Shown here piece after piece: positions 1-7,465 of a stretch of DNA of 64,000 bases. This stretch comes from Chloroflexi bacterium 54-19. GTDB lineage: Bacteria; Chloroflexota; Chloroflexia; Chloroheliales; Chloroheliaceae. The stretch lies in contig MKTJ01000052.1 of the NCBI GenBank assembly GCA_001898225.1, positions 1 to 64,000 of the forward strand. Reading direction: 5' to 3'. Below the pieces are notes generated by a model. That model searched no databases. It was not told the DNA's origin and saw nothing but the letters and a program-made list of their open reading frames with translations. How positions within the stretch are numbered: position 1 is the first letter of the stretch; every line of letters starts with the position of its first letter. Made by a program: the position numbers and the translations under genes.

Positions 1-86
1 TTTTGTTCATGCTATAACCTTACCAGATTATAGCTAACTTATCAATCAAATTTAGACTGTCTACTAGGTTTTCTAACTGAAAAGTT

Positions 87-113
87 CCCGGCCCTCGAAG
101 CTGGGATTTTTTT
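87..113 (+). terminator. Intrinsic terminator of an upstream gene outside the window
   Basis: CCCGGC (87-92) pairs with GCTGGG (100-105, one G-U pair) and is followed by a T-rich run at 106-113. It would end a plus-strand transcript entering from the left edge. Confidence 0.55.
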
Positions 114-141
114 GTTTTGAGAAAATAAAGGCTTAGAAGAA

Positions 142-170
142 CTTTTATTTCGCGGGAAATCCATTATAAT
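142..170 (+). promoter_or_regulatory. Candidate promoter of scpB
   Basis: A perfect TATAAT lies at 165-170, 54 bases before the scpB start. The -35 region (142-147, CTTTTA) matches poorly, so only the -10 is convincing. Confidence 0.4.
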
Positions 171-224
171 AGCGGCAGTTTAAGCAACCTGTGAGTAAGC
201 CAAGCCTGAAAGAAAGCCGCCAAG

Positions 225-836
225 TTGAGCCTGGAAAAATCCTCCAAAAAAACAACACCGTCCCAAGCGCCGGAAACCAAACTGACCGGCAATATTAATC
301 AACAAATCGCCGCCCTGGAAGCGTTGCTTTTCGTGGCCGGGGACGCCGTAAACGTGGCCGATTTGGGCAAGGCCCTCGAAATCGAACCGGGCTGGCTCGA
401 AGAACTACTGAATGCCCTCAACACCGACTACGAAGCCCAGGAACGGGGGTTGCGGGTCTATCGCCATAATGGGCAGGTCCAACTGGTGACCGCGCCCCAG
501 GTGGCCCCTTATATCGAAAGGTTCCTGGGTTTGCAGGCGGCCAACAAACTCTCGGCGGCAGCCCTCGAAACCCTGATTATTATTGCCTACCGCCAGCCGG
601 TGACACGGGCGGTCGTCGAGACGGTGCGCGGGGTGGATAGCAGCGGGGTTATCAATACCTTGCAGGCGCGCGGTTTAATCGAGGAAGTCGGTCGGGCCGA
701 GACGGTCGGGCACCCGGTCCTTTTTGGCACTACCTTTGAATTTCTGCACCAGTTTGGCCTGTCCAGCCTGAAGGATTTGCCGCCGATGGAAGGGCTTTCT
801 TTGCCGGGTGGACCCGAAAAGAAACCGGGTAGTTAA
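225..836 (+). CDS. scpB: Segregation and condensation protein B
   Basis: ScpB is the small winged-helix (kite) subunit that binds the kleisin ScpA in the bacterial SMC condensin complex, needed for chromosome organisation and segregation. The 203-residue protein has the family's usual length. Residues 28-75 (ALEALLFVAGDAV) and 100-185 (LETLIIIAYRQPVTRA, then the GLIEEVGR turn) match the two winged-helix domains. The first 25 residues are a Lys/Ser/Thr-rich tail. The start is a TTG; no ATG exists in frame upstream, so the exact N-terminus is uncertain. Its usual neighbour scpA is not seen, although the terminator just upstream shows that an unrelated transcript ends there. Confidence 0.9.
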   Translation: MSLEKSSKKTTPSQAPETKLTGNINQQIAALEALLFVAGDAVNVADLGKALEIEPGWLEELLNALNTDYEAQERGLRVYRHNGQVQLVTAPQVAPYIERFLGLQAANKLSAAALETLIIIAYRQPVTRAVVETVRGVDSSGVINTLQARGLIEEVGRAETVGHPVLFGTTFEFLHQFGLSSLKDLPPMEGLSLPGGPEKKPGS

Positions 837-1003
837 AACTCCATTTGTCCTGACACAGGTAAAACCCGGCAATACCTCCCCATTACCGGAGACTTTTGAA
901 GAAAGCACCGGCAAAGCTTTTTGCGAGCCCCGTTTCGCCAAATGCGCCCGGTTACAATTGTGATAGGTTAAGTTTGGTTAAGATTAACCGTTTGGCGGCC
1001 AAT

Positions 1004-1047
1004 TAGGGTCTGGACCCTATTTCACCGGGCGGTTTTTGGCATATAAT
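1004..1047 (+). promoter_or_regulatory. Promoter with overlapping palindromic operator
   Basis: A perfect 7-bp inverted repeat TAGGGTC-TG-GACCCTA (1004-1019) abuts a candidate -35 (TTTCAC, 1020-1025), followed after 16 bases by TATAAT (1042-1047). The placement suits a repressor or activator site controlling the membrane protein gene at 1125. The regulator is unknown. Confidence 0.45.
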
Positions 1048-1124
1048 GATTCTTATTCCGTCTGTGCTCTCACGGAAACCTTTCATGACTCGCCTAAAAT
1101 CAAAGTAGCTTTTAGAGAAAAAAT

Positions 1125-1910
1125 ATGAACTTCACTGTTATTTTGCCTTTACTTGCCGCAGTGGTCAGCTTCCTGTTTACCCTCATGGTCCTCGACCAGT
1201 TCCTCCACAAACATAAAACTTACCAGGTTGTCTGGACCATCGGACTTTTTATGTTCTCGGCGGCCGCTTTCGCCCAGTTTTTGGGTACGGCTAATGGCTG
1301 GCAGTCCGACACCAATTACTACCGGCTCTGGTATATTTGTGGCGCGATGGGGACCAGTTCGTTTCTGGGAATGGGCACGGTCTTCCTGATTGCGCGGCGC
1401 AAATTGGCGGTGACAACCCTGGCGGTCCTGGTTATCGCGTTTGTGACGGCGGCGACCCTGGTCTTTACGGCCCAGGTGGATGTTTCAGCCCTGCCGACAG
1501 TTTCGACCCAGGAAGTGACCGGGGCGGGCTTTCCAGGCTATGTGCGGGTTTTGACGCCTTTCTTTAACATCTTTGGGGCCGGGTTCCTGGCTTTCGGGGC
1601 CGCCCAGAGCGCCTGGGTCTTCTGGCGCAAACGGATTAAACTGTACCGGGTGGTCAGTAACTGCTTTATTTTTGCCGGGGCTATGGCTGCCAGCGCCGCC
1701 GGGACTATCGAGCGGTTCCACCTGGCGAACGGGGCCGATGCTTTTTCCCTGGCGACTTTGCTGGGTGTAACCCTTATTTTCATCGGCTTTCTGATTAGCA
1801 TCGAGGTTTTCAACGAGTTCCGGGTGCCGTTTACCAGTATCACCCTGAAAGAGCGTAAAGCCGCGCCGGAAGTCGCCGGGTTGGTCCCAACCTCCCAGGT
1901 GCGCAGTTAG
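1125..1910 (+). CDS. Seven-helix integral membrane protein, function unknown
   Basis: I do not recognise a named family. The 261-residue protein shows about seven hydrophobic segments (roughly residues 3-25, 37-56, 68-90, 96-117, 142-165, 176-195, 208-228) with short polar loops and a charged cytoplasmic tail rich in Lys/Arg/Glu after residue 235. There is no signal peptide beyond the first helix and no catalytic motif. The arrangement resembles the seven-helix sensor halves found in front of some kinases, but no signalling domain is attached. It is a single-gene unit: promoter with palindrome upstream, strong terminator downstream at 1985. Confidence 0.75.
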   Translation: MNFTVILPLLAAVVSFLFTLMVLDQFLHKHKTYQVVWTIGLFMFSAAAFAQFLGTANGWQSDTNYYRLWYICGAMGTSSFLGMGTVFLIARRKLAVTTLAVLVIAFVTAATLVFTAQVDVSALPTVSTQEVTGAGFPGYVRVLTPFFNIFGAGFLAFGAAQSAWVFWRKRIKLYRVVSNCFIFAGAMAASAAGTIERFHLANGADAFSLATLLGVTLIFIGFLISIEVFNEFRVPFTSITLKERKAAPEVAGLVPTSQVRS

Positions 1911-1984
1911 GTTCCAGGGGTTTTCAGGCGGCCCTTTACGTGGCCGTCCTGGAAGAATATAATAGGGCAACCGGAATTTCGAGG

Positions 1985-2010
1985 GGGCAGCCTGCCGGGC
2001 TGCCCTTTTT
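1985..2010 (+). terminator. Intrinsic terminator after the seven-helix protein
   Basis: GGGCAGCC (1985-1992), loop TGCCG, GGCTGCCC (1998-2005), then TTTTT. A perfect 8-bp GC-rich stem with a T-run. Confidence 0.8.
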
Positions 2011-2031
2011 GCGCCGGAAAGAAGAGAACAA

Positions 2032-2172
2032 TCGTTAAACGAAACAACGTTAAACGTTGAACGTGGGGCAAAAAGGTAATAGCAAATTTTTCTCCTATAT
2101 CTCCACCATTTAACGAATTACAATTATGTTGCATGTTGTTTCGTACCCTTTTTGGGCAAACGTTCAACGCTA
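2032..2172 (+). repeat. Dispersed AACGTTGAACG repeat, copy 1, with an inverted partner
   Basis: Bases 2032-2068 read TCGTTAAAC...AACGTTGAACGTGGGG and match copies at 13086-13112 and 25248-25280. At 2156-2172 the motif recurs inverted (GGCAAACGTTCAACGC), so the two arms could bound a small mobile element of about 140 bp inserted just before mtaB. Confidence 0.5.
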
Positions 2173-2185
2173 TAAAAGGTTTGTT

Positions 2186-3658
2186 TTGAGCAGTAGAACT
2201 ATCACTTTAATAAACCGGGAGGCCCTGGATACGCATACCGGCCCGGCCCAGGAAACCCGCCCGCTCTCTTTCGAGAAAGAGTTACCAGCCGGGGATTTGC
2301 GGCCAAAAGTGGCCCTGGTGACGCTCGGCTGCAAGGTCAACTTTAGCGAAACCGAAGCCCTGGCCGACAATTTCCAGCGGGCCGGGTTCGCCCTGGTTGA
2401 GCCTCACGGCGAGGTCACGCCCGACGTTTATATCGTCAATACCTGCACCGTGACTCACGTGGCCGACCGCAAATCGCGCCAGATGCTGCGCCGGGTCAAA
2501 CGGGCTAATCCACAGGCGGTCGTGGTTGCCACCGGTTGTTACGTCTATACCAGCCCCGGCGAGGTGAGCGGCATACCCGAAGTTGACCTCGTGGTGAGAA
2601 AGACCGATGAGGAACGGCTGGTCGAACTGGTTTCCGAGCGGCTTAACTACGAACTGCCTTACCGGCCCGAACCTTCCCGCCTCCTTTTCGCGGGTGGCCT
2701 GGCCGCGCCGGAAGCTCACCCACATACCCTGGACAGTTACCGCACGCGGGCGATGGTGAAAATCCAGGACGGCTGCAACGCCGGGTGCGCTTTCTGTATC
2801 GTGCCGACCGCCCGTGGTGGCCCGCAGAGCGTCAGCATCCGGGAAGTCGTCGAGGGGGTCCGCCAGAAGGCTGCCGCCGGGTTCCAGGAAGTGGTCTTAA
2901 CGGGGGTCCACCTGGGAAAATACCGGGCCCCATCCCCGGACGGTGCGCTTGAAGCGCGTCCGGTCCGGTTGAAGGCCCTTTTGGAAGCGGTGCTAAACGA
3001 GGTAGACTTGCCGCGTTTGCGGATAACCTCGCTCGAACCGCAGGACTATGACCCGACCCTGCTCGAACTCTGGCAGCGCGACCGCCGTCTGAGCCGTCAT
3101 TTCCACCTGGCTTTACAGGCCGGGAGCGACGCGACCCTGGTACGGATGCGCCGGGGCTATAACCTGGAACGCTACGCCCGGATTGTCGAGCAGATTCGCC
3201 GGGAACTGCCCGACGCCTCGATTACGACCGATGTCATCGTGGGGTTCCCCGGCGAGACCGACCAGGAGGCCGCCGAAACGCTGGCTTTCGCCCGCCAGAT
3301 GGGTTACGCCAAGATGCACGTCTTCCCGTACTCGCCCAGGGCCGGGACTAGCGCGGCGACCATGCCCAACCAGGTGCCTGAGCCAATCAAGAAAGAGCGC
3401 GGTGAGAAATTGCGGTTGCTCTCGGACGAATTGAGCCGGTCCTGGCGGGAACGGTTCGTGGGGGAGGTCCGCCCGGTCCTGTGGGAGAGCAGCGAGAATA
3501 CCGCCGACTCGATGGTCTGGAGCGGTCTGACGGACAACTATATCCGGGTTTACGCTTCTTCCGAGGAACCCCTGCACAACCGGGTTACTCCTACCAGGCT
3601 GGTACGGTTGGCCGGGCAGGGTGACGCCGAGGGTATGTGGGGCGAAGTGACCGAATAA
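2186..3658 (+). CDS. mtaB: tRNA (N6-threonylcarbamoyladenosine(37)) methylthiotransferase MtaB
   Basis: A radical-SAM methylthiotransferase that adds a methylthio group to t6A37 of tRNAs reading ANN codons. Visible domains are the N-terminal UPF0004 domain (LGCKVNFSETEA, VNTCTVT, ATGCYV supply three cluster cysteines), the radical-SAM core with CNAGCAFC (Cx3Cx2C), TGVHLG and GFPGET, and a C-terminal TRAM-like region. The MtaB rather than MiaB call rests on the LGCKVN signature. An ATG exists at 2126, but TTG 2186 has an AAAAGG ribosome-binding site at 2174-2179, and the sequence 2032-2172 looks like an inserted repeat, so I prefer 2186. Either start leaves a 20- to 60-residue N-terminal extension compared with most MtaB proteins. 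Confidence 0.88.
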   Translation: MSSRTITLINREALDTHTGPAQETRPLSFEKELPAGDLRPKVALVTLGCKVNFSETEALADNFQRAGFALVEPHGEVTPDVYIVNTCTVTHVADRKSRQMLRRVKRANPQAVVVATGCYVYTSPGEVSGIPEVDLVVRKTDEERLVELVSERLNYELPYRPEPSRLLFAGGLAAPEAHPHTLDSYRTRAMVKIQDGCNAGCAFCIVPTARGGPQSVSIREVVEGVRQKAAAGFQEVVLTGVHLGKYRAPSPDGALEARPVRLKALLEAVLNEVDLPRLRITSLEPQDYDPTLLELWQRDRRLSRHFHLALQAGSDATLVRMRRGYNLERYARIVEQIRRELPDASITTDVIVGFPGETDQEAAETLAFARQMGYAKMHVFPYSPRAGTSAATMPNQVPEPIKKERGEKLRLLSDELSRSWRERFVGEVRPVLWESSENTADSMVWSGLTDNYIRVYASSEEPLHNRVTPTRLVRLAGQGDAEGMWGEVTE

Positions 3659-3666
3659 ATTAAGGT

Positions 3667-3706
3667 TTAGCGCCCGGTTTTGTCAGCGAGTGAAGACGGG
3701 CGCTAA
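3667..3706 (+). other. Hairpin after mtaB
   Basis: TTAGCGCCCG (3667-3676) pairs perfectly with CGGGCGCTAA (3697-3706) across a 20-nt loop. There is no T-run, so it may protect the mtaB transcript end rather than terminate it. Confidence 0.45.
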
Positions 3707-3734
3707 CCCCTGGCAATTGTAATTCAGGTGAGGT

Positions 3735-4154
3735 ATGGCGGAAAAGCTCAAGCGGCTGTGGCGGCTACAATGGCAGATAAACGTGGCAACCGGGGTTTTC
3801 TCGGCTATCGCTATCGGTTTGGCTTATGCCAACCAGGCGCTACTGGCCCAACTCACTATGCTACCTATCCTGGCCTGTTTTGGGGCGGCGTGCTGGGTGG
3901 CCTACGTGCGTTACAAGCTTAACAAGCAGCGCCGCACGGAACTTTTCGCCCAGTTAGAGAGCGAGCATAAGGACCAACTGCGCGAGGTTTTCGACCAGGC
4001 TCGCCGCGAACGCAACCTGCCTCCCGATTCGGCCAGCCCGGACGGTTTTACCGCGACAGTCGACCAGATTCAGACCCAGGCCCGGCGGCAAGCCCAATCT
4101 AACCTGCCTCCTGGTGTCAAAAGACGGGGAAACAATCCCGATGGAAAACGATAA
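3735..4154 (+). CDS. Small membrane protein with coiled-coil tail, unknown function
   Basis: A 139-residue protein not assigned to a family. Residues 16-34 and 38-57 form two hydrophobic helices close together (a hairpin), followed by a long charged helix at about 60-95 (RYKLNKQRRTELFAQ, then Glu/Lys/Arg-rich) and a Pro/Gln/Arg-rich end. The ATG has a good AGGTGAGG site just upstream. The stop overlaps the start of the next gene by 14 bases, and that protein has the same hairpin-plus-charged-helix plan, so the pair is probably co-translated and may interact. Confidence 0.7.
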   Translation: MAEKLKRLWRLQWQINVATGVFSAIAIGLAYANQALLAQLTMLPILACFGAACWVAYVRYKLNKQRRTELFAQLESEHKDQLREVFDQARRERNLPPDSASPDGFTATVDQIQTQARRQAQSNLPPGVKRRGNNPDGKR

Positions 4155-4551
4155 CCCCCATTTTGCCACTTCCGAAGAAGACCTGAGTCGCCTGGCCGAG
4201 GCCGCTACCGACCGCGAGGAAGAAGTGCCACCCCCGCCGCCTGTCTCAAACAATTTTTTCTGGCGCTCTTTGGATATGGCCGGGCCTTACCTTGGTTACT
4301 GTGCCGCCGGGCTGACCCTGGTAGCCTTTTTGCTCGGCTGGTTGGGTGGAGAAAGCTTCGCCTGGGCCTCTTTTTTGAGCATTCCCGTCCTGATTTCCCT
4401 CCTGCTTTATATCTCCTTTTTGCTGCGCCGCCGGATGCAAGAGCGGGCCGCCACCTACCTCGAAAACCACCAGCGCCAGGAGCAAGCCCGGCTTGAAGTG
4501 GCCCGCCTCGTCCTTGAACAGAGCCGCCAAAATAATAAAGAAAAAAATTAA
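4141..4551 (+). CDS. Small two-helix membrane protein, unknown function
   Basis: 136 residues. An acidic N-terminus with a run of prolines (EEEVPPPPPVSN) precedes two membrane helices near residues 44-65 and 70-93, then a Gln/Arg/Glu-rich helix that can form a coiled coil. It overlaps the preceding gene by 14 bases and shares its topology; sequence similarity between the two is weak, so common origin is a guess. The ATG at 4141 is chosen over an upstream GTG at 4114 because a GGGGA site precedes it. Confidence 0.65.
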   Translation: MENDNPHFATSEEDLSRLAEAATDREEEVPPPPPVSNNFFWRSLDMAGPYLGYCAAGLTLVAFLLGWLGGESFAWASFLSIPVLISLLLYISFLLRRRMQERAATYLENHQRQEQARLEVARLVLEQSRQNNKEKN

Positions 4552-4568
4552 AGAATATTTTAAATCTC

Positions 4569-4597
4569 TTGATTTGTACGGTTGTTTACCGTACAAT
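4569..4597 (+). promoter_or_regulatory. Toxin-antitoxin promoter with 9-bp inverted-repeat operator
   Basis: TTGATT (4569-4574), 17-bp spacer, TACAAT (4592-4597). A perfect inverted repeat TTGTACGGT (4574-4582)/ACCGTACAA (4588-4596) fills the spacer and overlaps both promoter boxes. This is where the ribbon-helix-helix antitoxin would be expected to bind for autorepression. Confidence 0.75.
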
Positions 4598-4638
4598 TAA
4601 TCAGGGCTATATGTTTCTATATTGGAAAGGCGGCAACC

Positions 4639-4923
4639 ATGTCACAACCAGCTAAATCTGAGCGAATTGAAGCGCGGATTACTCCTGAAGCTCTCGCGGT
4701 TATTCGGCATGCGGCTGAAATTCAGGGTCGCAGCCTTAGTGATTTTATTACCTCCGCCGCCCAAGAGATCGCTCACCAGGTAATTGAGCAGGAACATATA
4801 ATTCGGCTTTCGATGGAGGACCAAAAGCGTTTCGCCGAACTCCTGTTGGACCCTCCTGAATTGTCACCGGCCATGTTACGCGCTAAAGAAGCCCATAAAC
4901 GACTTATTAGAGAGTCGCGTTAA
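4639..4923 (+). CDS. DUF1778 (TacA-like) antitoxin
   Basis: A 94-residue ribbon-helix-helix antitoxin of the DUF1778/TacA type. Residues 5-45 (RIEARITPEALAVIRHAAEI, then GRSLSDFI) are the DNA-binding arm and helices; the C-terminal half is the toxin-neutralising tail ending in KEAHKRLIRESR. The ATG at 4639 follows GGAAAGGCGG. Its stop codon shares a base with the toxin start (TAATG), the usual coupling in this family. It probably represses its own promoter through the inverted repeat at 4574-4596. Confidence 0.88.
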   Translation: MSQPAKSERIEARITPEALAVIRHAAEIQGRSLSDFITSAAQEIAHQVIEQEHIIRLSMEDQKRFAELLLDPPELSPAMLRAKEAHKRLIRESR

Positions 4924-5408
4924 TGCCAGGATTTATCGTTGAGGCTTTATCTTCGAAACATGATAGAGCTTCTTTTTCGTGCGGTATCGAGGTGCTTGAC
5001 CGCTATTTCAAGACCCAGGCAACTCAGGACCAGCGTCGCAGGTTGGCAAATTGTTACGTCTTAATGGATGAAGATAAAAATAAAGTAGCCGGGTTCTATA
5101 CTCTTTCGGCGGGGAGCGTTTTACTTTCCGATTTGCCGGAAGACCTGGCAAAGCGTTTGCCCCGTTATCGCTCGGTGCCGGTAGTTCGGTTAGGCCGTTT
5201 TGCCGTTGACCAAACTTACCAGGGCCAAAAATTGGGGGCCTCCATTCTTTGGGATGCCGTGGAACGGGCCTCAAAATCTGAATTAATGGCAAATGCCCTG
5301 GTGGTAGATGCCAAAGATGATAAAGCCCAAAACTTTTATTTACATTTTGGTTTTATCGAATTTGGAAGCCTTCCCCGCCGATTACTTTTTCTGCCTGGTA
5401 AAGTTTAA
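4923..5408 (+). CDS. GNAT-family toxin (TacT-like acetyltransferase)
   Basis: A 161-residue GNAT acetyltransferase paired with a DUF1778 antitoxin. Characterised members (TacT, AtaT) acetylate the amino group of aminoacyl-tRNA and stop translation; that activity is inferred here from family and context. Visible motifs are the N-terminal FSCGIEVLDRYFKTQATQD region typical of TacT toxins, VRLGRFAVDQTYQGQKLG (acetyl-CoA pyrophosphate loop) and NFYLHFGF, with the tyrosine expected to act in catalysis. Length and operon order (antitoxin first, one-base overlap) are as usual, and nothing suggests inactivation. Confidence 0.88.
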   Translation: MPGFIVEALSSKHDRASFSCGIEVLDRYFKTQATQDQRRRLANCYVLMDEDKNKVAGFYTLSAGSVLLSDLPEDLAKRLPRYRSVPVVRLGRFAVDQTYQGQKLGASILWDAVERASKSELMANALVVDAKDDKAQNFYLHFGFIEFGSLPRRLLFLPGKV

Positions 5409-5565
5409 CTTCCCCTACTTTCCACCCCTTAATATTTACCATAACAATCCCCAAATTCAACCCTAACTTCTTTCAGAAAAGGTTATCATAATGCCAGTAC
5501 CAGCAAATATAAAAACTTCGTCCTCCTAATATTGGCATTTTCTACTATCCAGGGTCGGCGTTTTA

Positions 5566-6225
5566 ATGGAACTAATCACGAATCAGAAATTGCAACAAAG
5601 TTCGGAGCGCTTTTTAAATGGGAAGGAATTAAGCTGGGAATTACAACGGGGCGCGATTTTACTCGACATCCGGCAGCCTCGCCAGTTTGCCAGCGGCCAT
5701 TTGGCCGGTTCCCTGAATATTGCCTTTTACCCGGACGGTTTTGCCCGGCAAGTCAGTTCGTTTACCTCGACCGGGCGGCCCCTGGTGCTGGTATGCGAAA
5801 CCTCGCTGGAACGGCTGGCTGCCGCTTTTAGTCTTATGCAAGCAGGTTTTAATGTAATAGGCTATACTGAATTAAATTTTTCGACAACTTTGGAAACGTT
5901 CCCGCAACTAACGGTCAGGCAACTCTGGCAGGAGATTTCCCAGGGGAAATTACAACAAATCATGACGGTGGTGGACGTACGAAGCCAGGCCGAATGGGAA
6001 GAATATCACATCGAAGGCTCTATCCACTTACCTTACCTGGAAGTTCCCCGGCGCTGGCAAGAACTTGAAAGTAGGCGAGAACTGACGGTCGTAGCCGCAA
6101 AACGTTATCATAGCCTGACCGTTTTAAGTTTTCTCCGGCAAAATGGCTTTGGTTTGGTTTATGAAGTTCCTGCCGGGATGCCAGGCTGGGCGCGCAGCGG
6201 CTTACCTATCAGGCGGGGCAAATAA
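5566..6225 (+). CDS. Tandem rhodanese-domain protein
   Basis: 219 residues holding two rhodanese-like domains. Domain 1 (about 18-105) has LLDIRQPRQFASGHLAGSLN and an active-loop cysteine in VCETSLERL. Domain 2 (about 115-217) has VVDVRSQAEWEEYHIEGSIH, but its active loop reads VVAAKRYHSL with no cysteine, so it is probably a structural or binding domain. Rhodaneses transfer or carry sulfane sulfur; the partner is unknown. No signal peptide. It stands alone between the toxin-antitoxin pair and a histidine kinase gene 26 bases downstream, which could be co-transcribed. Confidence 0.82.
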   Translation: MELITNQKLQQSSERFLNGKELSWELQRGAILLDIRQPRQFASGHLAGSLNIAFYPDGFARQVSSFTSTGRPLVLVCETSLERLAAAFSLMQAGFNVIGYTELNFSTTLETFPQLTVRQLWQEISQGKLQQIMTVVDVRSQAEWEEYHIEGSIHLPYLEVPRRWQELESRRELTVVAAKRYHSLTVLSFLRQNGFGLVYEVPAGMPGWARSGLPIRRGK

Positions 6226-6251
6226 AAATTGTCTCGGAATACTTTTTTAAA

Positions 6252-7400
6252 ATGCCTAAAAAAACCTCGCTCTCACTCCCGGCTTCCCGGTTCTCACCGG
6301 TCATTTCCGGTGCCTCTTTACCCCCTTTCCCCGAAATGACCCAGGACCAGGGGAAAATCTTCTGGGAATGGCTCGACGCTTTTTTTGCAAAGCTGACCGA
6401 AGGTGTCATCCTGACCGGCCCCGATGGCCGGGTGGCGATTTTTAACGAAGCTGCCGGGGCTTTCTTAGGGTATAGACCCGAAGAAGTGGTGGGTCGCCTG
6501 TTTCTGTGGGATTTAGGTCTTAACCAGGCTTCCGGTTACTCCCCGCTTTTCAAGCGAGGGCTGGAAAATGGTAACAGTTTCCCCGAAGAAGAAGTCGAGT
6601 TTGTCGCCAAAGATGACCCGCAGCGGACTTTCAAGGCGCGGGTATGCGGCCTTTACGGGCGCGAAGGTGAACTACTGGGGGCTTTCGCAAACCTGGGCAG
6701 CCTGGCCGAGCATCGCGCTGTCGAGCGAGAACACCGGACCATGGTCCGCAAGGTTTCCATTGGTAAAATAATATCTGCCCTGGCCCACGAAATAAATAAC
6801 CCGCTCCAATCTTTGCGGACTTCCCTCGAACTTGGCCTGGATTCCCGCAAGAACCGCCGCCACCGGGCAGGCTATCTTGAACTTGCCAACACCGAAATCA
6901 GCCGGATTAGCCAGATTGTTATGACTTTGCGGCGGTTTTATCCTTCCAACGACCACGAAACCCTTTCCGCCGACGTTAATTTTCTACTCCTGGCCGCCCT
7001 CGAAACGTTGAAAAAAGATTTCAACCAGAAGGAGATTATGGTAGAGTTCGACCTGGCGGAGGACTTGCCGCCGGTCCGGTTGATTGCTCACCAGCTTCAA
7101 AACATCTTCCAGAGTCTTTTGCAAGACCTCTTGGAAACCGTCTTGCCGGGCAGTTCCATTACAATCCAGACCCATTCCGGCCCTTTTGACGCTGTTTCGG
7201 TCACCCTCGCCAGCGTTCCGGCCCAACCCTTAGAGGGTTCTTCGCCCGACCAGTTTGACCCCCTGGCTTTTTCTCACCGCCAGGGCCGGTTGGCGCTGGA
7301 CCTTTCTATCAGCCGGGAAATTATTATCGAGCATGGAGGTTCGCTCGAAATGGGTGACGAAACCGGCAAAACCTTCCGGCTTAGCCTGCCCCTGGCCTGA
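6252..7400 (+). CDS. PAS-domain histidine kinase with degenerate ATP-binding domain
   Basis: 382 residues, no membrane segment. A PAS domain (about 40-150, VILTGPDGRVAIFNEAAGAF) is followed by a HisKA dimerisation domain with an intact phosphate-acceptor box ALAHEINNPLQSL (His179). The C-terminal domain has the ATPase fold outline and ends in IIIEHGGSLEMGDETGKTF, but where an N-box is expected it reads FQSLLQDLLETV, and no DxGxG loop is visible (VTLASVPAQPLEGSS instead). ATP binding is therefore doubtful; it may be phosphorylated by another kinase or act as a scaffold. No response regulator lies nearby. Confidence 0.8.
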   Translation: MPKKTSLSLPASRFSPVISGASLPPFPEMTQDQGKIFWEWLDAFFAKLTEGVILTGPDGRVAIFNEAAGAFLGYRPEEVVGRLFLWDLGLNQASGYSPLFKRGLENGNSFPEEEVEFVAKDDPQRTFKARVCGLYGREGELLGAFANLGSLAEHRAVEREHRTMVRKVSIGKIISALAHEINNPLQSLRTSLELGLDSRKNRRHRAGYLELANTEISRISQIVMTLRRFYPSNDHETLSADVNFLLLAALETLKKDFNQKEIMVEFDLAEDLPPVRLIAHQLQNIFQSLLQDLLETVLPGSSITIQTHSGPFDAVSVTLASVPAQPLEGSSPDQFDPLAFSHRQGRLALDLSISREIIIEHGGSLEMGDETGKTFRLSLPLA

Positions 7401-7412
7401 AAAATATTCTGA

Positions 7413-7446
7413 CAATAAAAAAACCGGTCGGAAACCCGACCGGCCC
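7413..7446 (-). terminator. Terminator between convergent genes
   Basis: CCGGTCGG (7424-7431), loop AAAC, CCGACCGG (7436-7443). On the minus strand the stem is followed by a T-run (the A-run at 7417-7423), so it best ends the gene at 7466-8131; it also lies just after the kinase stop. Confidence 0.75.
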
Positions 7447-7465
7447 TTTCCAAAGTAAGTTTTGA

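Noticed and set aside
2126-2185. ATG 2126 as the mtaB start
   Set aside because: It adds residues encoded by a repeat element and has no ribosome-binding site; TTG 2186 has AAAAGG. The choice is not certain.
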